Shown piece by piece: positions 1-6,395 of a stretch of DNA of 10,179 nt (position 1 is its first letter; every line of letters begins with the position of its first letter). Under the pieces are notes generated by a model. That model did not search any database. It saw only the letters and a program-made list of their open reading frames with translations, and was not told the origin of the DNA. The stretch spans positions 1 through 10,179 of the forward strand of contig JANLID010000192.1 in NCBI GenBank assembly GCA_024654105.1, in the 5' to 3' direction. This stretch comes from Gallionella sp. (GTDB taxonomy: Bacteria > Pseudomonadota > Gammaproteobacteria > Burkholderiales > Gallionellaceae). A program made the translations under genes and the position numbers.

Positions 1-726
1 CTCCGGCAATTCGGCAATCCATTTGGTGTTCCGTTCCCGCTCCAGGATGATGCTGCGCACGCGCGCCAGCACAATCGCGATCGCATACAACCAGCAAGCC
101 GCCAGCATGATGAACATGGCCTGCTGCATCGCGACGTGCATGGAGGTGCCGCCAAATTTGATGGTCGAGCCCTGATGCAGGGTATTCCACCACTTCACCG
201 AGAAATAAATGATCGGCACGTTCACCGAACCCACGATCGCCAGCAAGGCGCTGGCGCGGTCGGCGCGACGCGGGTCATCGATCGAGGCGTGCAGCGCGAT
301 GAACCCCAGATACAGAAACAGCAGGATGAGCTCGGACGTCAGGCGCGCATCCCACACCCACCACGCCCCCCACATCGGCTTGCCCCACAATGCGCCGGTC
401 CACAATGAGATGAAGGCGAACAGCGCGCCGGTGGGCGCGATGGCGCTCGCCATCATGGCCGACAGGCGGGTATTGAAAATCAACCCCAGCGCCGCGTAAC
501 CCGCCATAACCAGATAAAGGAACATGGACAATATGGAAGACGGCACATGAATGAATATGATGCGGTAAAACTCGCCCTGCTGTGCATCGGCCGGCGCGAC
601 AGCAAAGCCGATATATAACCCGATGGCAAACAGGATCGCGGCGGAAAGCGCGAACCACGGAGTCAGTTTTCCGGCCAGGCCGTAAAAAGTGGTGGGAGCG
701 GAATATTTGAACCAGTTTATTGCCAA
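1..726 (-). CDS. ccmC: CcmC, haem-handling membrane protein of cytochrome c maturation (C-terminus cut by window edge)
   Basis: CcmC is the inner-membrane protein of System I cytochrome c maturation that binds periplasmic haem and passes it to the chaperone CcmE, working with CcmA, CcmB and CcmD. The 242 visible codons nearly match the E. coli length of 245, so only a few C-terminal residues are lost. The tryptophan-rich haem motif WGKPMWGAWWVWD lies at residues 114-126. The two axial histidines are H60 (in FIHVPSS) and H184 (in WWNTLHQGS), the same numbers as in E. coli. Several hydrophobic spans fit the six-helix topology. There is no ATG at the 5' end. I chose TTG at 726 because the protein then begins MAINWFKYS, and GGAG at 734-737 sits 7 bases upstream, overlapping the end of ccmB. 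Third gene of a ccmABC operon. Confidence 0.95.
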   Translation of the reverse strand, partial: MAINWFKYSAPTTFYGLAGKLTPWFALSAAILFAIGLYIGFAVAPADAQQGEFYRIIFIHVPSSILSMFLYLVMAGYAALGLIFNTRLSAMMASAIAPTGALFAFISLWTGALWGKPMWGAWWVWDARLTSELILLFLYLGFIALHASIDDPRRADRASALLAIVGSVNVPIIYFSVKWWNTLHQGSTIKFGGTSMHVAMQQAMFIMLAACWLYAIAIVLARVRSIILERERNTKWIAELPE

Positions 727-730
727 TTTG

Positions 731-1414
731 TTACTCCATCGAAATACGCAACGCCTGCGCCGTCACCCACGGGGTGGACACCAGGGCCAAAACCAGCAAT
801 GCCCCCAGCAGGGACAAATGGGATGCCGCGCTCAATCCGGCCGAAACCGCTTCGACCGCCCCGGTGCCGAAAATCAGCACCGGAATGCACAGCGGCAACA
901 CCAGCAGCGACAACAGCACCCCGCCGCCGCGCAGGCCGAGGGTAAGTGCCGCACCGATCGCGCCGATCATGCTCAGCACCGGCGTTCCCAGCAGCAATCC
1001 GATAATCAGCACGCCCAGCGCCTGCGCCGGCATATCGAATTGCACTCCCAGCACCGGCGCCATCAGTACCAGCGGCAAGCCGGACACCGTCCAGTGCGCC
1101 GCCATCTTGCCCAGCACCAGCATCGACAGCGACTGCGGCGCCAGCATCATCTGTTCCAGCGTGCCGTCCAGATAGTCGGCCGAAAACAGGCGTCCCAGCG
1201 ACAGCATCGAGGACAGCAGCGCCGCCACCCACAATACGCCCGCCGCCATCTTGCGCAGCATGTCCATCTCCGGCCCGACACCCAGCGGAAACAGGCTGAC
1301 CACCATCACGAAAAAAATCAGCGTGGTGAGCACGTCGGCGCGGCGGCGCACCGCCAACAGCAAATCGCGCCGTATCACCAGTACAACCAAACCGGACAGC
1401 GAAGATTTTTTCAT
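731..1414 (-). CDS. ccmB: CcmB, membrane subunit of the haem-maturation ABC transporter
   Basis: CcmB is the integral-membrane partner of the ATPase CcmA. The CcmAB complex works with CcmC and CcmD to release haem-loaded CcmE for transfer to apocytochromes. The 227-residue product is close to the E. coli length of 220 and is strongly hydrophobic, with about six membrane spans. The family-typical stretch LFSADYLDGTLEQM lies in the first half, after an N-terminal segment with basic residues (RRDLLLAVRRRADVL). The start ATG at 1414 has a purine-rich GAGGGG upstream. Only 13 bases separate it from the ccmA stop, and its own stop overlaps the ccmC ribosome binding site, so the three genes form one operon. 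A large open frame on the opposite strand is a codon-bias shadow. Confidence 0.95.
   Translation of the reverse strand: MKKSSLSGLVVLVIRRDLLLAVRRRADVLTTLIFFVMVVSLFPLGVGPEMDMLRKMAAGVLWVAALLSSMLSLGRLFSADYLDGTLEQMMLAPQSLSMLVLGKMAAHWTVSGLPLVLMAPVLGVQFDMPAQALGVLIIGLLLGTPVLSMIGAIGAALTLGLRGGGVLLSLLVLPLCIPVLIFGTGAVEAVSAGLSAASHLSLLGALLVLALVSTPWVTAQALRISME
734..737 (-). promoter_or_regulatory. Ribosome binding site that fixes the TTG start of ccmC
   Basis: GGAG on the minus strand lies 7 bases before the TTG at 726. Its last bases are the final sense codon (GAG) of ccmB, followed directly by the ccmB stop TAA at 731-733. This is the only in-frame start with a Shine-Dalgarno sequence near the point where CcmC homology begins. 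It implies that ccmB and ccmC are translationally coupled. Confidence 0.7.
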
Positions 1415-1427
1415 GGCCCCTCGGTCT

Positions 1428-2042
1428 TCATGACAGGGATAAACCGCACATCTCCATCCCCGCCACTTGCAGCGGCTGGTGCGTAGTAAAAATCACCATC
1501 CCCTGCCGCGCCAAATGCTCCGCGATCAGCTCCTGAACCAATGCCACGGCCCCGGCATCCAGCGCGGTCAAAGGTTCATCCAGCACCCACAATCCGGCAT
1601 CGCTGACCAGCAAGCGCGCCAGCGCCACGCGCCGCCGCTGCCCTTGCGAAAGCACTTTGGCCGGCAACCTCTCGCGGCCGCGCAAACCCATGCGCCGCAA
1701 AGCGGTTATCGCTTCTTTTTCATTGAGTTCAATTCCAGCAAGGCCGGCCGAGATACGCAAATTCTCCAGCGCGCTCAATTCGTCCTTGATCGCATTCAAA
1801 TGCCCGAGATACAGCATCTCGGCATGGAAATCTTCATCCAGATTACGGGTATCTTCGCCACGCCAGGCAATCGTTCCCTCATCCGGCATCAGAAAACCGC
1901 ACAAGGTGCGCAACAGGCTGGTTTTGCCGCTGCCGTTCGCACCCTGCACCTGCATGATTTGCCCGGGATGCAAGGTGAAACTCAGGCCAGAAAATAAACG
2001 ATGATCACCGCGGCTGCACGCAAGATTGCTGACTTCCAGCAT
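1428..2042 (-). CDS. ccmA: CcmA, ATP-binding subunit of the cytochrome c maturation ABC transporter
   Basis: CcmA is the cytoplasmic ATPase that powers haem release from the CcmC-CcmE complex during System I cytochrome c maturation. Its 204 residues compare with 207 in E. coli. All ABC motifs are present: Walker A GANGSGKT at 34-41, signature LSQGQRRR at 131-138, Walker B LWVLDEP at 151-157, and the switch histidine H188 in TTHQ. The frame stays open upstream to a TTG at 2069, but I chose the ATG at 2042. The protein there begins MLEVSNLACSRG like other CcmA proteins, and the predicted promoter would start transcription near 2066, leaving a leader of about 24 bases. First gene of ccmABC. The ccm products would be needed to mature the cytochrome encoded at 4964-5299. 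Confidence 0.95.
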   Translation of the reverse strand: MLEVSNLACSRGDHRLFSGLSFTLHPGQIMQVQGANGSGKTSLLRTLCGFLMPDEGTIAWRGEDTRNLDEDFHAEMLYLGHLNAIKDELSALENLRISAGLAGIELNEKEAITALRRMGLRGRERLPAKVLSQGQRRRVALARLLVSDAGLWVLDEPLTALDAGAVALVQELIAEHLARQGMVIFTTHQPLQVAGMEMCGLSLS

Positions 2043-2072
2043 GAATGAAAACCTGAAATTGAACAGCAAAGA

Positions 2073-2101
2073 ATTATATACGGGGCGGAGTCAAGAGCCA
2101 A
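2073..2101 (-). promoter_or_regulatory. Predicted sigma70-type promoter of ccmABC
   Basis: On the minus strand there is a perfect -10 box TATAAT (2073-2078) and a partial -35 box TTGGCT (2096-2101), with the optimal 17-base spacer between them. The predicted start of transcription is about 2066, roughly 24 bases before the ccmA ATG. A TTGACT also occurs in the spacer region, but only 10 bases from the -10 box, too close to serve as its -35. This suggests that ccm is transcribed separately from the propeller cluster upstream. Inferred from sequence only. Confidence 0.55.
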
Positions 2102-2425
2102 CCGCAACAGTTAATGTTTACTGTGAAAGGTCACTGCTTGAAGCAACAGCCCCCTGCCCCATGAAGTCGCATGGCCATTAACAAAAGTAAACCACAGTTA
2201 AAAAATACGTTTTTCACGGGCAAGGCAAGGTGCGCGAGCCGCCAAAACCCAGAGCTCCAAAACCGAAACAATGCCAGCGGAAATTTCTGGCAAGAACTAG
2301 CAGCCTGCCAGGGTGCGGATATATCAACACATCAGCATAATCGAAAATGGCGAGCTTTAGCCAATTTCAATCATGGCATATGGATACCCATTTTACCTTT
2401 GCCATTTGCGACCGCAGCACGGTCT
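2102..2425. other. Gene-free interval between ccmABC and the propeller cluster
   Basis: No credible gene is visible on either strand. A long plus-strand frame crosses this interval, but most of it lies antisense to the propeller gene, it lacks a ribosome binding site, and its product resembles nothing I know. Weak structures are an inverted repeat with arms CTGGCA/TGCCAG (2287-2292 and 2306-2311) and the short hairpin at 2410-2424. The base composition is more AT-rich than in the genes. It presumably holds the 3' end of the propeller transcript and the upstream control region of ccmA. Confidence 0.5.
2410..2424 (-). terminator. Short stem-loop just after the propeller gene stop (weak terminator candidate)
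   Basis: Arms GACCG and CGGTC (2410-2414 and 2420-2424) form a perfect 5-bp stem with a 5-base loop, one base past the stop codon of the upstream minus-strand gene. No T-tract follows on the minus strand, so intrinsic termination is doubtful. It may be a 3'-end stabilising hairpin or chance. Confidence 0.25.
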
Positions 2426-3754
2426 CTACTTGAGTGCGGCGAGGCGCGCCACACCGCCGAAACTGCCGACCCATCGGGTGCCATCCTGGGCGGTCGCCAT
2501 GGAAAACACGGCATTGGAAAACAGGCCATCGTCGGTGGTCATGACCTTGAACTTGCCGCCATCGAAGCGGACAAGCCCATTATTGGTGCCGATCCACAAT
2601 TGTCCGGACGGATCCTGGTGCAGCATGAAGATGTGATTGCCCGGCAGGCCGTCGGCCATAGTGTAGTTGCGCCACGTTTTCCCGTCGAAACGCGCCAGTC
2701 CGCCGCCCCAGGTGCCGCACCACACTACGCCGTCGCGGTCCACCTGCATGGAGATAATGTAATTGGGGTTGTAGGCCACATTGATGTCTTTCAGTCCCAT
2801 TTCCTCCTTCTGCCTGGCGTGATGGCTGGATACCTTGGAGGGGTCATTGCTAAACTGCGGGTCGTTCTTTACCTTTTCGATCGGCGCACCCAATCCCTTG
2901 GCGTGGTTCCAGCTCTGCCACTTGCCATCCTTGAAGCGCGCCAGGCCTCCTTCGGTAGCCAGCCAGATTTCGCCGTCCTTGCCTTGATCTAGACCATAGA
3001 CCCAGTCATTAGGCAGTCCGCCCTTGGTGTTTTCCACCGTGAACGTGTCCCACTTGGAACGGTCGTTCAGATCGCCGCCCCGGATGCGGTTGGCGCCTGA
3101 CCATGTGGCGACCCAGACATCCCCGTTGGCAGCCTTCAGCGCGTCATAAACGAAGGCATCCGCCAAGCCGTTGGAAATATTGAAGTTTTCCCATTTGTCG
3201 TTGGTCTGGTCGTACAAGGACATGCCGCCGCCGTAGGTGCCCGCCACGATGCGCCCGTCCAGCTTGCCGACGTAGAACACACCATTGGAAAGCAGGCCGT
3301 TGCTCGTATTGAACAGGCGGTATTCGTCGGTGCTGGTGTCGTAGCGGATCACGCCACTCGAGGTGCCAACCCACACAAACTTGCCGTCAATGAAAAGCGA
3401 CTTGACATTGCTGTTGCCGACATTGAAATGGGTGAATTTGGCGTTCGGGTCAGCCCTTTCCTGCCCTGCCTTTCCTGTTTGTCCCTGCTGTCCCTGCTGT
3501 CCCTGCTGTCCCTGCTGTCCCTGCTGTCCCTGCCCCGCCTGCCGGCTTCCCTGAGTCATCGGAGGATGACCGGGTGGCAGCGCCGCACCGGATTGGAGCG
3601 GCCCGGCAACCGTTTTTTGACCGTTTACAGGCGACTGTGCTGCCGGAGATTCCTGAGGCTTGGATGACTGTTTTACGCCCAGCATATAAGCGCCTGCAAC
3701 CACGCCGACTATGCCGGCCACAATTGCCAATATTGATTTAATACCTAGTTGCAT
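2426..3754 (-). CDS. Membrane-anchored seven-bladed propeller protein with collagen-like stalk (Reg_prop-type repeats)
   Basis: The 442-residue product has an uncleaved N-terminal membrane anchor (about 5-26), a Pro/Gln-rich linker, eight Gly-X-Y triplets (76-99, mostly GQQ), and a beta-propeller. Seven WxGT-type blade motifs can be counted, centred at about 128, 170, 214, 264, 345, 387 and 428, as in two-component-regulator propeller (Reg_prop) repeats. A longer segment (289-328) containing HH interrupts the repeats between blades four and five. In known proteins such propellers are often the sensor part of hybrid kinases; here no kinase or effector follows, so it is a stand-alone periplasmic domain. 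It is clearly paralogous to the gene upstream (3819-4898), including the shared SWNH..GLG and YNPNY landmarks, so the pair probably arose by tandem duplication. AGGGAG lies 7 bases before the ATG. The ligand is unknown. Confidence 0.85.
   Translation of the reverse strand: MQLGIKSILAIVAGIVGVVAGAYMLGVKQSSKPQESPAAQSPVNGQKTVAGPLQSGAALPPGHPPMTQGSRQAGQGQQGQQGQQGQQGQQGQTGKAGQERADPNAKFTHFNVGNSNVKSLFIDGKFVWVGTSSGVIRYDTSTDEYRLFNTSNGLLSNGVFYVGKLDGRIVAGTYGGGMSLYDQTNDKWENFNISNGLADAFVYDALKAANGDVWVATWSGANRIRGGDLNDRSKWDTFTVENTKGGLPNDWVYGLDQGKDGEIWLATEGGLARFKDGKWQSWNHAKGLGAPIEKVKNDPQFSNDPSKVSSHHARQKEEMGLKDINVAYNPNYIISMQVDRDGVVWCGTWGGGLARFDGKTWRNYTMADGLPGNHIFMLHQDPSGQLWIGTNNGLVRFDGGKFKVMTTDDGLFSNAVFSMATAQDGTRWVGSFGGVARLAALK
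3481..3534 (-). repeat. Six tandem 9-bp units encoding the GQQ collagen-like stalk
   Basis: The plus strand shows GTCCCTGCT five times in a row, then one copy with a final-base change (GTCCCTGCC). Read on the minus strand this is repeated GGA CAG CAG, that is Gly-Gln-Gln. Because the unit is 9 bases, gain or loss of copies keeps the frame and only changes stalk length. The near-perfect nucleotide identity suggests recent slippage expansion or homogenisation. Confidence 0.9.
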
Positions 3755-3818
3755 TCAAAGCTCCCTGAAATTGCCGTTACCAATTTTTTAAGGCTCAATA
3801 ATCACCCCAAACTTTTCA

Positions 3819-4898
3819 CTACCGCCCGATGCGCGCCACGCCACGCTTTGTGCCCGCCCAGATGTCTCCGTTGGGTGCCACCGCCAGCGCATAGACATTA
3901 TTTTCCAACAGACCGGTTTTTTGGTCGTAATTGTGCCAGTATTTTCCGTCGTAGCGGCTGACGCCATTATTAGTGCCAAACCAGAGTACGCCGCTGGGCT
4001 CCTGAACGATACTGTAAACAATATCCCCGGCCAACCCATCGCGGGTGGTGTAGTTTTGCCAGCGTGCGCCATCGAAACGGCTCACCCCTCCACCCCAAGT
4101 GCCGGCCCAGACAGACTGGTCGGGCGCCACATGGATGGAAAATACATAGTTGGGATTGTAGGTGGGCGTTCCTTCCGATGACAACATCCCCAGATCGTGG
4201 CGGGTGCGTGTCCCGAGACCGGTGTTGGCGCTTGCGGAAAGATTGTTCGAGTTGGTCCCACCCAGCCCATCCTTGTGGTTCCATGAGCGCCATTTCTTGC
4301 CGTCAAACATTGAAACACCGCCTTCCGTGCCAAACCAGATGCGATCCTGCTTGTCCACGGCAAGGCCGTAGACCCATTCGTTAATCAATTCTTTCACATA
4401 GGTAGTGAACTTCATGTTGCGCAAGTTGACCCGGTTGGCGCCGGCCCAGGTGCCTATCCACAGATCCCCATTGCTTTGGCTGGCAAAAGAATATATCCAG
4501 TAATCGGCCAAGCCGTGCATGGGGAAATAGGTCTTCCATTTGCCGTCGCGGTAACGCGATGCCCCGCCGGCATTGGTGCCGAACCACTTGTAGCCATCCT
4601 TGTCCACGCCGATTGCGAACACATATTCGTTCGCCAGCCCGCTGGCACGGGTGAAAGTATTGCGCACCTTATTGGTAGCGAGATCAATTTCATGTACCCC
4701 GACGGATGTGCCCACCCAGATGGTGTTCTTCTTGGTTTCCACGGCAAGCGCGCGCACATAAACGCCATTTCCTACTTCGAACGTCTCAATCACGCGCGGA
4801 ATTGGGCCACCGGCAGGTTTGTCCTCAGCCCGGGCTATACCGGCGCAGGTAATACAGAATGTGAAAAGCAGGGTAAGAACAAAGATTGTGGTGCGCAT
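3819..4898 (-). CDS. Secreted seven-bladed beta-propeller protein (Reg_prop-type repeats)
   Basis: The 359-residue product begins with a cleavable signal peptide (MRTTIFVLTLLF..., likely cut after ARA at 24), so it should be periplasmic or secreted. Seven blade motifs of the WxGT type occur, with tryptophans at about 61, 105, 147, 188, 264, 306 and 347, typical of two-component-regulator propeller repeats and enough for a closed seven-bladed ring. A 35-residue Ser/Asn-rich insert (213-247) with one histidine sits between blades four and five, at the same place as in the downstream paralogue. The frame is open further upstream, to 5165, but that part overlaps the cytochrome gene and has no protein character; the ATG at 4898 is the first one followed by a signal peptide. 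It lies 65 bases from the cytochrome stop and 64 from the next propeller start. Function unknown; a sensing or docking role beside the cytochrome is inference. Confidence 0.85.
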   Translation of the reverse strand: MRTTIFVLTLLFTFCITCAGIARAEDKPAGGPIPRVIETFEVGNGVYVRALAVETKKNTIWVGTSVGVHEIDLATNKVRNTFTRASGLANEYVFAIGVDKDGYKWFGTNAGGASRYRDGKWKTYFPMHGLADYWIYSFASQSNGDLWIGTWAGANRVNLRNMKFTTYVKELINEWVYGLAVDKQDRIWFGTEGGVSMFDGKKWRSWNHKDGLGGTNSNNLSASANTGLGTRTRHDLGMLSSEGTPTYNPNYVFSIHVAPDQSVWAGTWGGGVSRFDGARWQNYTTRDGLAGDIVYSIVQEPSGVLWFGTNNGVSRYDGKYWHNYDQKTGLLENNVYALAVAPNGDIWAGTKRGVARIGR

Positions 4899-4963
4899 AA
4901 ATTCAAAATATGTAGACAAACAGTGAAGAGGCTGAAATTCGCCCTTCTTGGCCTTGATATGCA

Positions 4964-5299
4964 TCAGTTCAGGGTGCGCACATAGGAGATCACGTCCAGA
5001 ATATCGCGGTCTTTCAGTATTCCCTGATAGGCCGGCATGGCGTTTTTTCCGTCCTTTATGGCATTCAGCAGGAACAGGTCGGGGCGTATTATGCCTTCGC
5101 TCCGGGCGAAATTGGGGGCGCCGGGCATGATGCTGATGCCGGATGCACCGTGGCATGCAGCGCAATGCGTGGCATAAAGTTCGCCGCCTCTAATCGCATC
5201 TGCCGCATGGGACGCACCCGGCCAGAATGCCAACAAGAAGGGCACGAACAACTTTAGCTTGGCGTGCCGGGTTTTAAGCATTTTCACTCGCAACATCAT
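4964..5299 (-). CDS. Small mono-haem class I cytochrome c, periplasmic
   Basis: The 111-residue precursor has a basic N-terminus, a hydrophobic core and a likely signal-peptidase site after ASHA (residue 32), giving a mature protein of about 79 residues. One haem-attachment site, CAACH at 46-50, is present. M88 in NAMPAYQG is the likely distal ligand, as in small class I cytochromes, and the C-terminal helix reads DRDILDVISYVRTLN. It should carry single electrons in the periplasm after haem attachment by the Ccm system encoded just downstream. The start ATG at 5299 overlaps the TGA of the Sel1 gene (ATGA), with AAGGAG at 5307-5312 seven bases upstream, so the two are translationally coupled; a second ATG follows at once. 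Its redox partner is unknown; the two propeller proteins encoded next are the obvious candidates. Confidence 0.92.
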   Translation of the reverse strand: MMLRVKMLKTRHAKLKLFVPFLLAFWPGASHAADAIRGGELYATHCAACHGASGISIMPGAPNFARSEGIIRPDLFLLNAIKDGKNAMPAYQGILKDRDILDVISYVRTLN

Positions 5300-5832
5300 C
5301 TCGCTTCTCCTTGTTTGGTCTTTCCCATCGGCTTTTCCGCTGCCGTGCTGTTTTTCAGGGCACTGGCCCTGGCTTCCCAGAATTGCGCCTGTTCAATATC
5401 CACCCCCGACCCCAAGCCTCCCATCCTATAGCCGCGAGCCAGAAACTCCGCTGCCGGAAAGTAATTTTGTTCCGCAGCGTGCCGGATCCAGTAAAGCGCC
5501 TTCTCGAAGTCTTGCCCGACCCCTTCACCCTTGAGGTACATGAACCCCAAGTTTAGCTCACCTGCGGCGCTGCCCTGCTCCACCGCTATATTGAACCAAC
5601 GCACCGCTTCCTCGTCCTCTTCGGCGTAATCCAGAATCTCCCCGAGGCGAACCTGTGCGGGAACGTAACTTTGAGCCGCAGCTTTTCTAAGAAGTTCCAA
5701 AGTTTTTGGCAAATCTCCCGCGTTGAACGCTTTTTCGGCAAGCCCGGTATCTTGCTCAGGATCGGCAAGCGCCACCGCTGCCATTGCCATAATCAATACT
5801 GCAAAGAGCCCTTTACCTTGCATTCCATTCAT
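5296..5832 (-). CDS. Exported Sel1-like (TPR-type) repeat protein
   Basis: The 178-residue product starts with a signal peptide (cleavage probable after VALA, residue 23). Three to four Sel1-like helical repeats follow between about 30 and 155, recognisable from patterns such as AAAQSYVPAQVRLGEIL, AVEQGSAAGELNLGFMYLKG and AAEQNYFPAAEFLARGYRMG. Sel1 repeats are solenoids that mediate protein-protein contacts and have no enzymatic role, so a scaffold or assembly function in the periplasm is the reasonable inference. It is the first gene of the cluster; its stop overlaps the cytochrome start. ATG at 5832 is preceded by GGTGG. A second in-frame ATG three codons later would give the same mature protein. 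No clear promoter was identified. Confidence 0.85.
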   Translation of the reverse strand: MNGMQGKGLFAVLIMAMAAVALADPEQDTGLAEKAFNAGDLPKTLELLRKAAAQSYVPAQVRLGEILDYAEEDEEAVRWFNIAVEQGSAAGELNLGFMYLKGEGVGQDFEKALYWIRHAAEQNYFPAAEFLARGYRMGGLGSGVDIEQAQFWEARASALKNSTAAEKPMGKTKQGEAR

Positions 5833-5897
5833 TGTGCGCCACCGGTTGTTTATCCTAAATCCGGAAATTACCCCGATATAAACTGTTCAGAATATAC

Positions 5898-5953
5898 TTC
5901 GAGTCCGTTTATTCTAAGCCTGCCTTAAAGAATTCAGGATAAACGGACTCGAA
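5898..5953. repeat. Long inverted repeat upstream of the Sel1 gene
   Basis: Arms of 18 bases at 5898-5915 and 5936-5953 are complementary except for one position, which would be a G-U pair in plus-strand RNA. They enclose a 20-base loop. The arm core GAGTCCGTTTAT is AT/GC mixed, and the plus strand continues into a short T-tract (TGGGTTTTTA). This could be a terminator for leftward-arriving plus-strand transcripts, a regulator-binding palindrome 66 bases from the Sel1 start, or a relic of a mobile element. Its position between divergent genes argues against an ordinary gene-end terminator. Confidence 0.7.
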
Positions 5954-6061
5954 TGGGTTTTTATAGTTTGCAACTGCTGTTATCGAGTTTATTACAAGAA
6001 CATTTTAGCTTCCCACCATGAATCAAACAAGAGTCATTTCATCCGCTGTCACGGGTTTTTA

Positions 6062-6250
6062 GAATTGTCCGGTTCTGTAGCGCATGAATTGTCCGCTTTT
6101 TCTGCCTTGGTTGGTAAGCGGCGCAGGGCGTAGCCCGGCGAAGAGAACCCTTTACTCGGCGTAAAGGCTATACGCTACTGAGTGGTTGCAAGTGCAGTAC
6201 TTCCGCTCTTACAACCATGAAGGCATAGCTTTTTACAAAATAGCGGACAT
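6062..6250. repeat. Structured element with TGTCCG repeats at its edges (possible non-autonomous mobile element remnant)
   Basis: The left edge has GAATTGTCCG twice in direct orientation (6062-6071 and 6086-6095, 24 bases apart). The right edge carries the inverted form, AGCGGACAT at 6242-6250. Between them lie at least two consecutive hairpins: CCTTTAC/GTAAAGG with loop TCGGC (6149-6167), nested in an imperfect outer stem GCGTAG/CTATACGC, and TGGTTGCAAG/CTTACAACCA (6183-6192 and 6208-6217, one mismatch). There is no coding capacity. Repeated motifs at one end and an inverted copy at the other recall the ends of insertion sequences with multiple terminal repeats, so a MITE-like remnant is possible. 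A structured RNA is the alternative. Confidence 0.4.
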
Positions 6251-6340
6251 TTTCATTTAGCGCTAACAGGATGGGTGCACTTGAAATTGTGGCAGAGAAG
6301 TTGGAAGTCAGATTCTAACGTTTTGAATCGCCGGTAAGAA

Positions 6341-6368
6341 ATTTTAGCGCTGCCGACAGTGCTAAAAT
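6341..6368 (+). promoter_or_regulatory. Hairpin with a -10-like box directly upstream of dnaE
   Basis: Arms ATTTTAGCGCT (6341-6351) and AGTGCTAAAAT (6358-6368) pair at ten of eleven positions around a GCCGAC loop. The right arm ends in TAAAAT (6363-6368), a good -10 match, but no convincing -35 lies at the correct distance. No Shine-Dalgarno sequence precedes the dnaE ATG 27 bases further on. This could be an operator overlapping the dnaE promoter or a leader hairpin. Confidence 0.35.
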
Positions 6369-6395
6369 CACCGCTCGAATGTTTACGTTTCCATC

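Larger units (their letters stand above)
5833..6395. other. Divergent intergenic region, structured but without a gene
   Basis: This 563-base stretch separates the minus-strand cluster from dnaE. I find no open frame with protein character. The longest candidates are only short, for example 14 codons from 6018. It holds an 18-bp-arm inverted repeat (5898-5953), a repeat-bounded structured block (6062-6250) and a hairpin directly before dnaE (6341-6368), each listed separately. Promoters for both divergent units must lie here, but only weak -10-like boxes could be seen. Confidence 0.6.

Noticed and set aside
689..1486. Plus-strand open frame of 265 codons opposite ccmB
   Set aside because: Gln/His/Arg-rich shadow of ccmB, which has clear membrane protein character on the other strand.
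2043..2069. TTG at 2069 as the start of ccmA
   Set aside because: It would lie upstream of or at the predicted transcription start and adds nine residues not seen in CcmA proteins. The ATG at 2042 fits the family.
2287..2311. Inverted repeat CTGGCA/TGCCAG as a terminator
   Set aside because: Six-base arms with a 13-base loop and no T-tract on either strand; easily chance.
2171..2992. Plus-strand open frame of 273 codons
   Set aside because: Most of it is antisense to the well-supported propeller gene. It has no ribosome binding site and its product has no recognisable motif or domain.
3481..3534. Tandem array as a CRISPR
   Set aside because: The units are contiguous 9-mers with no spacers, lie inside a coding frame, and no cas gene is present.
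4899..5165. N-terminal extension of the secreted propeller protein
   Set aside because: It overlaps the cytochrome gene in another frame and would bury the signal peptide 89 residues inside the protein.
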